A stretch of 64,000 bases of DNA from Ruegeria sp. Alg231-54 (GTDB lineage Bacteria > Pseudomonadota > Alphaproteobacteria > Rhodobacterales > Rhodobacteraceae), in contig NZ_FREZ01000005.1 of NCBI RefSeq assembly GCF_900143525.1, positions 232,819 to 296,818 on the forward strand, in the 5' to 3' direction. The notes beneath the pieces are model-generated. The model worked only from the letters and a program-made list of their open reading frames with translations. It was not told the DNA's origin and searched no databases. A program made the translations under genes and the position numbers. This document shows positions 47,326 through 55,154 of this stretch, piece by piece (within the stretch, counting starts at the first letter, position 1; every line of letters begins with the position of its first letter).

Positions 47326-48819
47326 TCAAAGCCGCACCGACAGTCCGTCTGATAGCGTCATACGGTACACTCTTAACGCAGGTATAATACTAGCAAGAAG
47401 ACCAGAGCAGAAAACGATGACTATGAGAAGAACCTCGCGAAAACTTGGAAGGCCAACACCGATGCGAAGCCCAAAATTTGCGGCAAGAAGCGGATCTATC
47501 ACGAGCGTGAGAGCGCTGAGCGCGATTACTCCAAGCACGATGCCGGCCGACAACAATAAAACGGCTTCAAGCAAGATCAGGGAAAAGACGCCAGCTGGTG
47601 TTGCGCCCACGGATCGAAGGATCGCAAATTCACGCCGCCGGTTGTCGAGCGAAGCAGACAACATGACCACCATGCCGATCATTCCGGCCACTGCCACAGC
47701 GCCTGCCATCAGACGCAGTGCAGTCTCGGCCGTACTGGTAATCGACCAAAGCTGCAACAGCGCAACATTAGGAAGAACAGCAGTCAGTGCCTCGTCGCGA
47801 TGGTCTGCAAGTTGCCGTTGAACTGAAAGCACCGCCGTTTTCTCCTCAAGCCCGGCAAAAATCGCGTTGATGGTCCCCGGTTCATGATCATGGCCACCGT
47901 GATCGTGCCCGCCAGAGGTCCTGACAGCTTCCACCTCGTCTTCATGGTCGCTCTCGTGGGTATGACTGTCGTCATGTTCCTGATGCCCTTCTTCGTGCTC
48001 GTCAGGCTCGCCGTGCTCCGCATAGTCATCGTCTTGTCCATGGCCGTCGCCGTGATCCACATGCCCGTCCGCAAATTCACTGTCCGCGTGATCTTCATTA
48101 TGGGAATGCTCGGTGGAATGGATTTCGTGTTCTTCGGTGGCCTCAGGTGCATCGATCAAAACGAATGGGTCCGCAACCTCTGAAGCAGGTTCTTTGTGTA
48201 AGGCGTCAAAACCCTCGAGCGAGACAAAAACCATTCGGTCAACGGCCGTCCCGGTATGCCCCAGCACGCCGGTCACTGTGAAAGGCGCTTCGTCGTGGAC
48301 ATCAAAGGCAACTTCGCCCGAACCATGGGCATTCACAATCGCCGTGCCGAGCCCATATTCAAACACTCGCGCAACTTCTGCGCCGATCACTGCGCCATCT
48401 GCAGACGAAAAAGAGTGCCCTTCAGCAAAAGTCAGATGTTGGCCGCCGCTGTGACGAAAACGATCAAAGTACTGTTTGGACGTGCCAATCACTGGATATC
48501 CACGATGGTTGTCACCCATCATGATCGGCACTGTCCAGCTTACCTGGGGCAGATCTTCGATCATCTCGTAGCTGTCCCAGGTGATACCGACGCCTGTTGT
48601 ACCGACACCAAAAACCGTTGCCATCAGGATCTGCACATCGTTTCCGCGTGCCGCAATGATCAGGTCGATACCTGATGCAGAATTGGAAAAACCTGCTCGT
48701 GCCTCTGTTCGCAGTCGTTCAACCCCAACAATCAAAGCCACGCTCAAGGCAATGCTAAGAACAGTCAACGCAGCGATAAAGCGGCGATTGAGAAGGCTTT
48801 TATAACAAAGGTTGAACAT
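47326..48819 (-). CDS. FtsX-type ABC permease with a histidine-rich periplasmic loop
   Basis: A 497-residue MacB/FtsX-like permease: TM1 at about residues 15-33, a periplasmic domain to about 365, then three more membrane segments (about 370-388, 412-440, 464-482) with the FtsX signature RRREFAILRSVGATPAGVF. Inside the periplasmic part, residues about 230-312 hold 19 histidines plus many Asp and Glu (DNA 47884-48132), a likely binding site for zinc or another transition metal. The ATG at 48819 abuts the ATPase stop as TGATG; a GTG one codon earlier is also possible. With the ATPase it forms a mechanotransmission-type or lipoprotein-release-type ABC system. Confidence 0.9.
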   Translation of the reverse strand: MFNLCYKSLLNRRFIAALTVLSIALSVALIVGVERLRTEARAGFSNSASGIDLIIAARGNDVQILMATVFGVGTTGVGITWDSYEMIEDLPQVSWTVPIMMGDNHRGYPVIGTSKQYFDRFRHSGGQHLTFAEGHSFSSADGAVIGAEVARVFEYGLGTAIVNAHGSGEVAFDVHDEAPFTVTGVLGHTGTAVDRMVFVSLEGFDALHKEPASEVADPFVLIDAPEATEEHEIHSTEHSHNEDHADSEFADGHVDHGDGHGQDDDYAEHGEPDEHEEGHQEHDDSHTHESDHEDEVEAVRTSGGHDHGGHDHEPGTINAIFAGLEEKTAVLSVQRQLADHRDEALTAVLPNVALLQLWSITSTAETALRLMAGAVAVAGMIGMVVMLSASLDNRRREFAILRSVGATPAGVFSLILLEAVLLLSAGIVLGVIALSALTLVIDPLLAANFGLRIGVGLPSFREVLLIVIVFCSGLLASIIPALRVYRMTLSDGLSVRL

Positions 48820-49538
48820 CACGTTTTGCCCGCGTTCAGCTTTGGCAAGTCAACGCTCCGATCGAAGTGTTTTTCCAGGCTGCGATCATGGCTCACAAAT
48901 AGCAAACTCGCCCCTGATGCATCGCATTCCTTCAGCAACAGCTGGACAAACGTGTCTTTCGCTTCCTCATCCAAAGCCGAGGTAGGTTCATCCGCCAACA
49001 CAACTTCGGGCGCCCCTATCAAAGCCCGCGCCGCCGCAACTCGTTGCTGCTGCCCAACACTCAGTGCGCTGGCAGGTCGATTGATGAGCTCAGTATCCTC
49101 AAGACCTAACTCACGCAGCAGCCGTGTCGCGGTAGCCTTGGGGTCTGGCCCCGACCGATTGCGCCGTTGCGCTGAATACCTGCAGGGCAGTAACGTGTTT
49201 TCAAGCGCACTGAGCCAAGGCAAAAGATTAAAGACTTGGAAAACAATCCCCAAATGATCCACGCGAAAACGGTCACGATCACCTCCGGCCAAAGCCCCGA
49301 CATCCGTGCCTGCAACGCGAACCGCGCTTTTCGGCACATCGATCACGCCAGCAATTGCCGAGAGCAACGTGGTCTTTCCGCTGCCACTGGGGCCTCTCAT
49401 AAACACGCTTTCTCCGGCCCCAAGATCAAAGTTATCGACTGAGAGCACCGGGTCGGGTTGACCGGGCCACCGAAATACCAAGGATTTGAGTTCGACAGTT
49501 TTTATTGATTGCACAGATGCTTTGGTCCGGTTTTTCAA
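48819..49538 (-). CDS. ABC transporter ATP-binding protein (LolD/MacB type)
   Basis: A 239-residue ATPase. The Walker A is GPSGSGKT at residues 49-56, the signature LSVGQQQRVAAARAL, Walker B EVVLADEPTSALD, and the switch histidine is in LLFVSHDRSLE. The sequence class is that of LolD and MacB ATPases, which pair with FtsX-type permeases. It overlaps both neighbours: its ATG lies within the stop of the HlyD-like gene and its stop touches the permease start, so the three are translationally coupled. Confidence 0.95.
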   Translation of the reverse strand: MKNRTKASVQSIKTVELKSLVFRWPGQPDPVLSVDNFDLGAGESVFMRGPSGSGKTTLLSAIAGVIDVPKSAVRVAGTDVGALAGGDRDRFRVDHLGIVFQVFNLLPWLSALENTLLPCRYSAQRRNRSGPDPKATATRLLRELGLEDTELINRPASALSVGQQQRVAAARALIGAPEVVLADEPTSALDEEAKDTFVQLLLKECDASGASLLFVSHDRSLEKHFDRSVDLPKLNAGKT

Positions 49539-50644
49539 AGATAATTGAATTTCTTGGTGACCCAGAAAAGGATCTCTGCCAAAACCCCAATGGCTCCGGC
49601 CTCGTCTGTCTTAACCAAAGCTGTTCCTGACGTTCCAAATTGCAAGGAATTACTGTCTGCATCTGCAGGTAGTTCAACCAATACGATGTAGCTGGATATC
49701 CCGGCTAGTTCCCGCAATGAGGGAAGACCTGATCTTAGATCAACAGTACCTTCGACAGTTCCTACCGGAAAATCGGAAATACGGCCGGTAATTTCTCCAC
49801 CGGGTTCCGTTCTAAATGCCAGCCGGATTTCGTCACCGACCGAAACATTGGCACGACTGGATTGGGGAAGCGTAGCAATTACTGCAAAGTCTCCGGGTTC
49901 GACAAAAGTTATTGCCCCTTGTAGCGGAGTGGCGCGGTTACCTGGTCGTAGTGATACAGCCGTGACAACGCCGTTTCCCGGCGCTTTTACAACTGTTTGC
50001 TCTAAATCCCAAAGAGCTTGCGCAAGTGTCTGTTCGGCCTCCACAACACCTGCGTCACGCCCGTCGATCTTCGCGGCGATACGCCGCTCAAGGCTTGTCT
50101 TTCGGGCTTCGGCTGCGCGGATATTCGCGGTCAACTGATCGATGGTTGAGACAGCCTCTTGCAGTTGGAACGTGGTTGATGCCCCGCGTTCTTCCAAACG
50201 GATGATGTCATCACGACGTTGAATTCCGAAGGTCAACTGAGCAGTCAAGGAGTCAATCTCTGCCTCGGCGGCTGATAAATCTGATACCAGTTGATCGGCA
50301 GATGACTTTGCAGTTTCCAAGACGGCTTCGAGCCGAGAGACCTCGGCTTTGAAAACCTCACTATCTATCCGGAATAGGGTCTCGCCCTTTGCGACTTCCT
50401 GGTTAGGCTCCACAACGACTTCTGTAACCGTGCCCGCCACGTTCGGAGCAATATTCGTTGAAACACCCTGAATGGATACCGGGCCAGTCGGAGTTGTGTG
50501 GTTCAACGCACCGATGACCACCAGAGCGATAACAGCAGCTACACCGTAAACCAGAGTTTTCCAGAACCCATTCCAGGGGAGAAGATGAAACTTGGAAAAG
50601 ACCAGCCAGACTATTCCAAAGTAGAGGCCAAGTACGATTAACAA
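49535..50644 (-). CDS. HlyD family membrane-fusion/adaptor protein
   Basis: A 369-residue protein starting at a TTG with AAGGA eight bases upstream; the nearby ATG leads to a stop after four codons. Two N-terminal hydrophobic segments (about residues 1-17 and 29-48) differ from the single anchor of MacA. The biotinyl-lipoyl half motif NIAPNVAGTVTEVVVEPNQEV is followed by a long coiled hairpin (about 98-205), then the second lipoyl half VVKAPGNGVVTAVSLRPGN and a beta-barrel domain. This is closer to EmrA/YibH-type adaptors. It suggests an export role for the ABC pair, or a hybrid system. No outer membrane channel gene is present. Confidence 0.88.
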   Translation of the reverse strand: MLIVLGLYFGIVWLVFSKFHLLPWNGFWKTLVYGVAAVIALVVIGALNHTTPTGPVSIQGVSTNIAPNVAGTVTEVVVEPNQEVAKGETLFRIDSEVFKAEVSRLEAVLETAKSSADQLVSDLSAAEAEIDSLTAQLTFGIQRRDDIIRLEERGASTTFQLQEAVSTIDQLTANIRAAEARKTSLERRIAAKIDGRDAGVVEAEQTLAQALWDLEQTVVKAPGNGVVTAVSLRPGNRATPLQGAITFVEPGDFAVIATLPQSSRANVSVGDEIRLAFRTEPGGEITGRISDFPVGTVEGTVDLRSGLPSLRELAGISSYIVLVELPADADSNSLQFGTSGTALVKTDEAGAIGVLAEILFWVTKKFNYL

Positions 50645-50726
50645 GACTTCATTCCTTCGTGATGTTTCCAGAAAGTTCGAACGACCACCCGAACTTACGG
50701 GTGATCGCCCTGTTTGTCATGATGAC

Positions 50727-52181
50727 TTAATTGTCACCTTGCTCTTCCAACACTTTGCGGTTGGCTTCACGATGGCGCCACGCCGCGCCCATACTCTCTT
50801 TCAGGTTTTCGGGAAGCGCTTCCAGAGGAACAACAAGGTCGTCATCAACTGGCCACTCGGTCAGCAGCTCAGGATGATATCCCTCGGGATAGTACAGCTT
50901 AGGATCGATCTCCATATCGCGCACGTAGGGTTCTTGAATGTCTTCGCGCCGATGGGGTGGCTTCGGCACGATCAACTGACCATTGCTAAAGTCAAACTGC
51001 GGCGCTCGTGAGTTTGGGAACTCGGGCAATATGCCTTCGCGAACCCATATCTGATCTTTGGTGACGTTCACAACGATCCCGTCAGGCGCTCCAAAGTGAT
51101 AGGGACCTTTCCAGTGCTCTCGGATCTCCGCTACGGTTTCCTCGATCTGATAGGGGTCATAGCTCATGTGAGTATTCATCAGAAGCCTGGGTTGAACCAG
51201 ATTGGCAATGTAGCCAGCCGCATAACTGGGCGTGTGATGTGTGTCGACGGTATAACGCCCCAGGAAAGGCGGCACGCCTTGAACTCCGGAGGAGATTTCG
51301 ATGATTTCCTGCTGCTGTTCCGTGACGAAGACATCGCAGCCTTTGGCAAAAGGAATATCGATCATGTTGGGTCGACCGTCACCTGTCCAGATAAAGCACA
51401 TGCCATTCCAGTCCATCCGGTATCCGGACGCACCGTCCTTGGCATGGCTTCTTTGCCAGTGTGTGACTTTGACCCCGTCTTCATCATAGATCACGCCACC
51501 ATTGTCACGGAAATCAAATTCGTTGACTTCGATGTCCCAACCTTTGCCAACGGGAAAGACGCTGAAAGCATCCCGGTGCCAGCCGGTCATCATTTTCATG
51601 CCTTCTACCATCGTTGCGGTGCCGTACTCCTTGGTGCGGCCGGATGGGCCATGGACCGTCAACTGCTCGTGCCATCCACCCGCCCAGGTTCCGAACATCC
51701 ACAGGTACGGCAGCCCACCAAAGTGGTCTACGTGCAGGTGCGTGATGAATACATCGGTAATTTCATTCAGTGCATATCCACTGGCAATGATGTTCGCTGG
51801 TGAGCCCTCACCAATGTCAAACATGAATATCTTACCGTTACCCAGTTCAACAAGAATCGCCGTGTTCATTTGCCCAGGGCGAATGAATGGGGCAGATCCC
51901 ATGAAGATAATTCTCATCTCGTTTGGCTGTACATCTTCGGTGCGTGGGAACCAGTTTGCCGCACTTTTCAACCACGGTTGAGGAGAGATGCCGTCAAAGG
52001 TCAGCCCCTCTTTCCAACGCCCCATAGGGACGCCGCCCGTTAGCGCAGCCTCAATATCTTCTTGGGATGAGGGCTCCTGTACTGGGGGAGCCTGTCCGAA
52101 CGCACTTGTGGCGAACAATGTCGCTGCGGCGGCGAGTGCGCTGAGTGACTTAATTGACTTCCTCTGTCTGTCTTGCAGCAT
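50727..52181 (-). CDS. exported metallo-beta-lactamase-fold hydrolase (GntH-like)
   Basis: A 484-residue protein with AAAGGA before the ATG. The signal peptide spans about residues 1-29 (MLQDRQRKSIKSLSALAAAA then TLFATSAFG). The zinc-binding HxHxDH is H148-x-H150-x-D152-H153 in ITHLHVDHFGGL; later ligands are in HWQRSHAKD, FIWTGDGRP and VDTHHTPS. Length and motifs resemble the hydrolases labelled GntH by homology to guanitoxin biosynthesis; no other gnt genes are here, so only the fold is asserted. The C-terminal 100 residues are an extra, Pro-rich tail. It belongs to the same minus-strand cluster as the ABC genes (82-bp gap to the HlyD-like gene). Confidence 0.85.
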   Translation of the reverse strand: MLQDRQRKSIKSLSALAAAATLFATSAFGQAPPVQEPSSQEDIEAALTGGVPMGRWKEGLTFDGISPQPWLKSAANWFPRTEDVQPNEMRIIFMGSAPFIRPGQMNTAILVELGNGKIFMFDIGEGSPANIIASGYALNEITDVFITHLHVDHFGGLPYLWMFGTWAGGWHEQLTVHGPSGRTKEYGTATMVEGMKMMTGWHRDAFSVFPVGKGWDIEVNEFDFRDNGGVIYDEDGVKVTHWQRSHAKDGASGYRMDWNGMCFIWTGDGRPNMIDIPFAKGCDVFVTEQQQEIIEISSGVQGVPPFLGRYTVDTHHTPSYAAGYIANLVQPRLLMNTHMSYDPYQIEETVAEIREHWKGPYHFGAPDGIVVNVTKDQIWVREGILPEFPNSRAPQFDFSNGQLIVPKPPHRREDIQEPYVRDMEIDPKLYYPEGYHPELLTEWPVDDDLVVPLEALPENLKESMGAAWRHREANRKVLEEQGDN

Positions 52182-52185
52182 ATTT

Positions 52186-52494
52186 TCAGTCCTTTGTTCG
52201 AGCCTGGGTGAATATGGGAACCACTTCTGAAATGGCTTTCGGAACAACCTTTGAGCGGGTAACTTCCGAAAGGTGCTCGGCGATTTCTTCGATCAATCCT
52301 TCCAGACTTTCGGTGACGGGATTGTTTTGGGATGGCCAAGCTGTGAGGCTGATTGCCGAGGGTTTCTGCAACTCTGCAGAAAGCAAATCGAAGTCCTGAC
52401 AGAGGTCCCCAAATCCATGATGAGTTTTCCGCATTTGACGGATGCGGTTGACTTGATCTGGGAACGCGAGTTCTAGCAATTTAACATCTGTCAT
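52186..52494 (-). CDS. small helical protein, first gene of the metal/ABC cluster
   Basis: A 102-residue protein without signal peptide or membrane segment. It starts with LLELAFPDQVNRIRQMRKTH followed by HGFGDLCQDFDLLSAELQ, a pattern loosely like the helical hairpin of YdcH/DUF465 proteins (FP..RI..L......F..L...Y..L). A second helical part follows (LEGLIEEIAEHLSEVTRSKV). No family is claimed. The ATG at 52494 gives the compact form; longer starts at 52521 and 52563 are possible. Only four bases separate it from the hydrolase gene, so they are surely co-transcribed. Confidence 0.62.
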   Translation of the reverse strand: MTDVKLLELAFPDQVNRIRQMRKTHHGFGDLCQDFDLLSAELQKPSAISLTAWPSQNNPVTESLEGLIEEIAEHLSEVTRSKVVPKAISEVVPIFTQARTKD

Positions 52495-52638
52495 TGTCCA
52501 AATACCTAGTTCCTTTCTGAACATCAGCCTGTGGGCACAACGTGAAACGCTGAAGGGTAACACCGTGAAATTAGGGTGACATTCAAATATTCAGTGGGCA
52601 GTATGGAACTGAAAACACAGAGAAACATGAATGTTTGA

Positions 52639-53964
52639 ATGACTGATAGAGGTTCACCCCTTGATCCGGAACGAAACGCAACCCGCGTGAGGGAAGCGCT
52701 GGAACAAGTGTTGGCGAGTGAAATGTTTAGCAAAGCGGAACGCCTGCGGAATTTCCTTAGCTACGTTGTCGAAGAGGCCATTGCAGGCAGATCCGAAGCC
52801 ATTCTTGGTAAAACCATAGCACAGGATGTTTACTTCAAAAGTTTTGCCAGCGATGATAGTCACATCAATGTTGTTCGTGTGGATGCGGGGCGGTTACGGC
52901 GGAAACTTCAGCAGTACTATGAAACGGTAGGTGCCAAAGACTATCTGCGCATTCACATTGACAGTGGCGGGTACGCGCCTTGGTTCGAAGACTGCTCTGG
53001 TACATCTCAGAGTCATGTTGATCGTGCGCTATTCCGACTAGGATGGCGCTGGCTGACTGGTATCCCTGCCGCTACCTTACTGGTTGTTGTTCTTGCCTAC
53101 ATCTTGAGCGGGCAAATGGACAAGGTCGGTGATGTCAACCTAAAGGCATCCGCGCGCAAGCTTGAGCGGCAGGCTTTGTCCGTCAAGTCACCTGCCGCAG
53201 TACAGGCGTCAAACTATTGCGATCAAGCTCGAGGTTTGCTGTTTCCTGTCGCAACGACCGACAATCAGATATTGGCCAGCGACATATTCAGAATGGCAAT
53301 AAAGGAAGCCCCTGATTTTTACTGTGGGTACGCAGGATTGGCCCATAGTCTGGGAACACAGACCCTACAGGCACCAGATCAGGAAGATCGTGATGCCCTG
53401 ATGTCAGATACAGTGAAGATGGCGCAAAAAGCAGTAGACATTGCACCCTCCAACGGCTGGAGCCAATCCGCAATGGCGTGGGCCTCATATGTGTCTGGCG
53501 ATCATGAAAGTGCATTGAAATACTCCGCACTCGCGCAGTCTCTACGGCCCGATGATGGCAACGTTCGAGACTTTCGTAGTCTGATACTTCTGGTTCTAGG
53601 GCGTTTCCAAGAAGCATATGATGTAAGTGACCCAAGCCACCCTAGAGAAACTGGGAGTCATCGGTTTGCCAATAGAAATGTTCATGCAGTGGCCAGCTAT
53701 CATATCGGAGAATATCGCGAAGCAATCGCATCTTTGAAGTTTGCTATCGAAAATGGAGACCCCGTCAGTGCAATGTCGTTAGTATTTTTGGCGGCTTCCT
53801 ATCAAAGGCTGGGCGATTCCAAAGAGGCACATGCAACCTTGAATCAACTGAAACAGTCCTGGCCAGAGTTCAGGCCAGATATTGTTCTAACAGCATTTTA
53901 TTCCAGTCCAAATCTTTCGGACGAAGTGATTTCAGCCTTAGCCGACGCAGGATGGCATTTTTAA
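52639..53964 (+). CDS. membrane-anchored TPR signalling protein with N-terminal DNA-binding-like domain
   Basis: A 441-residue protein. Residues about 15-116 match the N-terminal domain found before TPR or cyclase modules in other Alphaproteobacteria (RLRNFLSYVVEEAIAGRSEA, NVVRVDAGRLRRKLQQYY, IHIDSGGYAPWFE), which may bind DNA. One membrane segment lies at about 140-158. The periplasmic part (about 170-440) is a series of TPR-like helices. The layout recalls CadC-type one-component regulators. It faces the six-gene cluster across 144 bp, so it is the likely regulator. CATTCAAA (52580) and TTTGAATG (52634-52641, over the start codon) form a wide inverted repeat. Confidence 0.75.
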   Translation: MTDRGSPLDPERNATRVREALEQVLASEMFSKAERLRNFLSYVVEEAIAGRSEAILGKTIAQDVYFKSFASDDSHINVVRVDAGRLRRKLQQYYETVGAKDYLRIHIDSGGYAPWFEDCSGTSQSHVDRALFRLGWRWLTGIPAATLLVVVLAYILSGQMDKVGDVNLKASARKLERQALSVKSPAAVQASNYCDQARGLLFPVATTDNQILASDIFRMAIKEAPDFYCGYAGLAHSLGTQTLQAPDQEDRDALMSDTVKMAQKAVDIAPSNGWSQSAMAWASYVSGDHESALKYSALAQSLRPDDGNVRDFRSLILLVLGRFQEAYDVSDPSHPRETGSHRFANRNVHAVASYHIGEYREAIASLKFAIENGDPVSAMSLVFLAASYQRLGDSKEAHATLNQLKQSWPEFRPDIVLTAFYSSPNLSDEVISALADAGWHF

Positions 53965-54143
53965 GAGAAACCCTTTTGAGTGGCGACTGGAGACAGGCGC
54001 ACGCGCGTAAAGTGCGTTTTGCCACCAACACAAGCAAACATACCCCGATGGTGTTATTGAACCCCAAAAGGAGGCATCGGAATATGTAGCAGCTAACGGC
54101 AGTTTTGTTGAGCATCTCGGAAACTGCAAAGCTTGGTTCTGAA

Positions 54144-54258
54144 GGTGCTGTCAGACGAATTCGAACAAGTCTCAGTTTGCCGCCAAATGCGTGAACTTAT
54201 ACGGAACAAAGCTGGCGCCACTCGGCGAGGGCAGCGGTTCGGTTAACTTTTATATTGT
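54144..54258. mobile_element. left-end fragment of an IS6 element
   Basis: The sequence from GGTGCTGTCAGACGAATTCG onward is nearly identical to the left end of the IS6 element at 45695 for about 110 bases, including the last transposase codons. It is cut at 54259, where the next IS6 element begins. It marks an older copy into which the later one inserted. Confidence 0.75.
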
Positions 54259-55074
54259 GGTGCTGTCAGACAAATTCAAACCAGTCTCAGCTAATCCAGC
54301 ATAGCTGACCTTTATTCGGCACATAGATAGCGCCACTCGTAAAGAGCGGCGGAGCGTGTCAGTTTGAAAGTGTCTCGGCTTGTTAGAGATCTCTCCTGGT
54401 TAAAATGGTTATAAACGGAGGAATGAACGGCAGCTAATTTCTGTAAACTTCTCATGCGCTTGAAACGCTGCATCGCGCGTTCTCTCGTCGGAATGGGAGG
54501 TGCGAGTTCTCAACCGGTTGTCGAGCCACCTGCCCGTCTTTTGCTTTTCCGTCGCGCCTAGGTCTCTGAGTGCCGGCCGATATGACGCGAAGCGATCCGT
54601 GATCACCTAGTTCGCTGTGCCGGGCCGCTTCATCAATTTCTTGACGAATTTCAATGCCGCCAGCTTGTTTCGACGCCTGGTGACCAGTTCTTAAAGCACC
54701 TCGCCTTCATGATCTACTGCGCGCCACAGATAGTGTCGCTTGCCGTTCAACTTTACGAATACCTCATCCACATGCCATTTCGATTTTGAGTATGCCCGCA
54801 ACTGCTGGACCCGTTTTCTCCGGATTTCCGATGCGAACATCGGGCCGAAACGGTTCCACCAGTACCGGATGGTTTCGTGGCTCACGTCGATGCCACGCTC
54901 ATGCAGCAGGTCTTCTACATTTCGAAGCGAGAGTGGGAACCGAACGTAAAGCATCACGGCCAGACAAATGATCTCTGGACTGGTTTTGAAGTACTTAAAT
55001 GGTGATCGTCTTTTCAAAAGCCGAGGCTACGAAAGCCCCCTGCCAGCCACAACCCAAGTTCTTCTGACAAGACC
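54259..55074. mobile_element. second decayed IS6 family element
   Basis: Left end GGTGCTGTCAGACAAATTCA at 54259; right end AACCCAAGTTCTTCTGACAAGACC at 55051-55074 (shown here in two halves: AACCCAAGTTCT and TCTGACAAGACC). The 816-bp length is right for IS6. No 8-bp target duplication is seen, as expected if it landed in an older remnant that was later partly deleted. Confidence 0.78.
54312..55017 (-). pseudogene. IS6 family transposase, broken by two nonsense codons and a frameshift
   Basis: The N-terminal 108 codons are open (SPFKYFKTSPEIICLAVMLY, SLRNVEDLLHERGIDVSHET, YSKSKWHVDEVFVKLNGKRH). A TAA follows GEVL at 54691-54689, a TAG interrupts just before VITDRFASYRPALRDL, and a frameshift comes after GRWLDNR. 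The last codons (EWRYLCAE) remain near 54315. The gene cannot make an active transposase. Confidence 0.88.
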
Positions 55075-55154
55075 GGCAACCAAATATTTGTTGTCAAATA
55101 TCAAGCATTAGCTCTAAGCGCCCGTATGGATCAGTCTTTCCAAATCGGATGGTC

